A DNA stretch of 64,000 nucleotides from Desulfosporosinus acidiphilus SJ4 (GTDB lineage: Bacteria; Bacillota; Desulfitobacteriia; Desulfitobacteriales; Desulfitobacteriaceae), in assembly GCF_000255115.2 (NCBI RefSeq), contig NC_018068.1:3753977-3817976 (forward strand), read 5' to 3'. Positions within the stretch are counted from its first letter, which is position 1; the number at the start of each line of letters is the position of its first letter. Below are positions 63,051 to 64,000 of this stretch, in pieces. Made by a program: the position numbers and the translations under genes. The notes under the pieces are model-generated. The model saw only the letters and a list, made by a program, of their open reading frames with translations. It was not told where the DNA came from and did not search any database.

Positions 63051-64000
63051 CTATTTTGCCGTCAATTCCTGTGCGTCGAGAGCAATCATCAATTCCTCGT
63101 TGGTCGGAATCACAAGAACCCGGCAACGGGCATTCGCTTTAGAAACGTCAACTTCTTCACCGCGTACCTTATTTTTCTCCAAATCAAGTTCAATGCCGAA
63201 GAATTCCATGTTGGCACAGATTGAAGCACGGGTACTCGCCGAATTTTCCCCAACCCCTGCTGTAAAGATAATGGCATCGACACCGCCTAATTCGGCAACA
63301 TAGGCTCCAATATACTCCCTGACATCATGAGCAAAAATATCCAGAGCTAACTGAGCACGAAAATTACCATGCGAGGCTGCCACTTCTATATCTCTAAAGT
63401 CACTGCTAACTCCAGAAACGCCAAGGGCACCGCATTTGGTATTCAAAAAATCATTCATTTGATCTACATTAAATTTTTCTTTGTTCATAATATAAGTTAC
63501 AATTGCCGGGTCTAAAGCTCCGGAGCGTGTACCCATAAGCAATCCGTCCAGAGGCGTAAATCCCATAGAAGTTTCCATAGACTTGCCGCCTTTGATGGCG
63601 GAGATAGAAGCACCATTTCCTAAATGACAACTGATCAGTTTTAAGTCTTTAAGAGGCTTTTGCAGAAGTACTGACGCCCTTTGGCTGACATATTTATGCG
63701 ATGTGCCATGAAAGCCATATTTCCGAATGCCATATTTTTGATAAAATTCATAAGGTAAACCGTAAATGTAACTATCCGGTTTCATGGATTGATGGAAGGC
63801 GGTATCGAAGACTGCTACTTGAGGCACATTGGGCATGATGGCCTGGCAAGCTTTGATCCCGGCAATATTTGGCGGATTATGCAGCGGTGCCAATTCTATA
63901 CATTCATCAAGAGCTTTCATCACATCATCATTAATAACCACAGAATTTGCAAATTTTTCTCCGCCATGAACAACCCGATGACCCACAGCAGCAATTTCAC
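63051..64000 (-). CDS. ackA: Acetate kinase, 5-prime end outside the window
   Basis: Interconverts acetyl phosphate/ADP and acetate/ATP. The visible 316 residues cover most of the protein: [27 protein letters not shown] with the catalytic aspartate, [27 protein letters not shown]-type [13 protein letters not shown] and [11 protein letters not shown] at the end. The frame is open to base 64000, so the N-terminal motif (NCGSSSLK-type) and the start are missing. It presumably forms ATP from acetyl-CoA made by the beta-oxidation genes. pta is not in the window. Confidence 0.96.
   Translation of the reverse strand, partial: EIAAVGHRVVHGGEKFANSVVINDDVMKALDECIELAPLHNPPNIAGIKACQAIMPNVPQVAVFDTAFHQSMKPDSYIYGLPYEFYQKYGIRKYGFHGTSHKYVSQRASVLLQKPLKDLKLISCHLGNGASISAIKGGKSMETSMGFTPLDGLLMGTRSGALDPAIVTYIMNKEKFNVDQMNDFLNTKCGALGVSGVSSDFRDIEVAASHGNFRAQLALDIFAHDVREYIGAYVAELGGVDAIIFTAGVGENSASTRASICANMEFFGIELDLEKNKVRGEEVDVSKANARCRVLVIPTNEELMIALDAQELTAK

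Overview
The window reads as a chromosome segment of an anaerobic, low-to-mid GC Gram-positive of the Peptococcaceae / Desulfitobacterium-Desulfosporosinus type (inference). The evidence is an 11-subunit Nuo complex without NuoEFG, the Firmicute gene order of the ffh-rpsP-trmD-rplS and rnc-smc-ftsY blocks, a FapR-PlsX-FabH-FabK-FabD-FabG-AcpP cluster using FabK rather than FabI, a sigma-54-controlled butyrate-type beta-oxidation operon, and AGGAGG-type ribosome binding sites with frequent GTG and TTG starts. Apart from one two-component pair at 1367-3464, every gene is on the minus strand, so transcription runs from right to left.

Accessory left part (1-10.4 kb): the end of the window cuts an APC amino-acid permease. 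Next come a NarX/NarL-like sensor pair on the plus strand, an MFS exporter with a universal stress protein, a second stress protein, an orphan phosphonate-type substrate-binding lipoprotein, and a soluble chemoreceptor with its own CheW. The stretch between 5.7 and 6.5 kb is AT-rich, holds no gene and carries repeated ACCTAG motifs.

Carbon metabolism (10.4-23.4 kb): hbd, crt, thl, bcd, gctA and gctB form one catabolic unit for C4 acyl-CoA interconversion. A textbook -24/-12 promoter stands in front of hbd. Further upstream are two palindromic sites that together form a perfect hairpin directly behind the gene for a CBS-PAS-PAS-AAA+ sigma-54 activator. Then follow a truncated HD-domain gene, an acetyltransferase, nagA and the comM-like ATPase.

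Envelope sensing and energy (23.6-36.8 kb): an OmpR/HisKA pair, yraN, and the nuoABCDHIJKLMN operon closed by a strong terminator.

Housekeeping block (36.8-64 kb): rnhB, rbgA, lepB, rplS, an RNA methyltransferase, trmD, rimM, khpA, rpsP, ffh, ylxM; an adenosine/methylthioadenosine salvage set (mtaD, mtnA, mtnP); ftsY, smc, rnc; the fatty-acid synthesis cluster; rpmF, yceD and the start-less end of ackA. Two copies of a fold-back repeat interrupt conserved operon junctions, one behind ffh and one behind smc. Their arms differ between copies but stay complementary.

The most unusual signals are non-coding or start-site features: a 14-bp hairpin lying between the Shine-Dalgarno sequence and the start codon of the permease, the covarying fold-back elements, the combined terminator/activator site, and a likely CTG start of mtnP. 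No CRISPR array, phage, transposase, rRNA or tRNA gene was seen.
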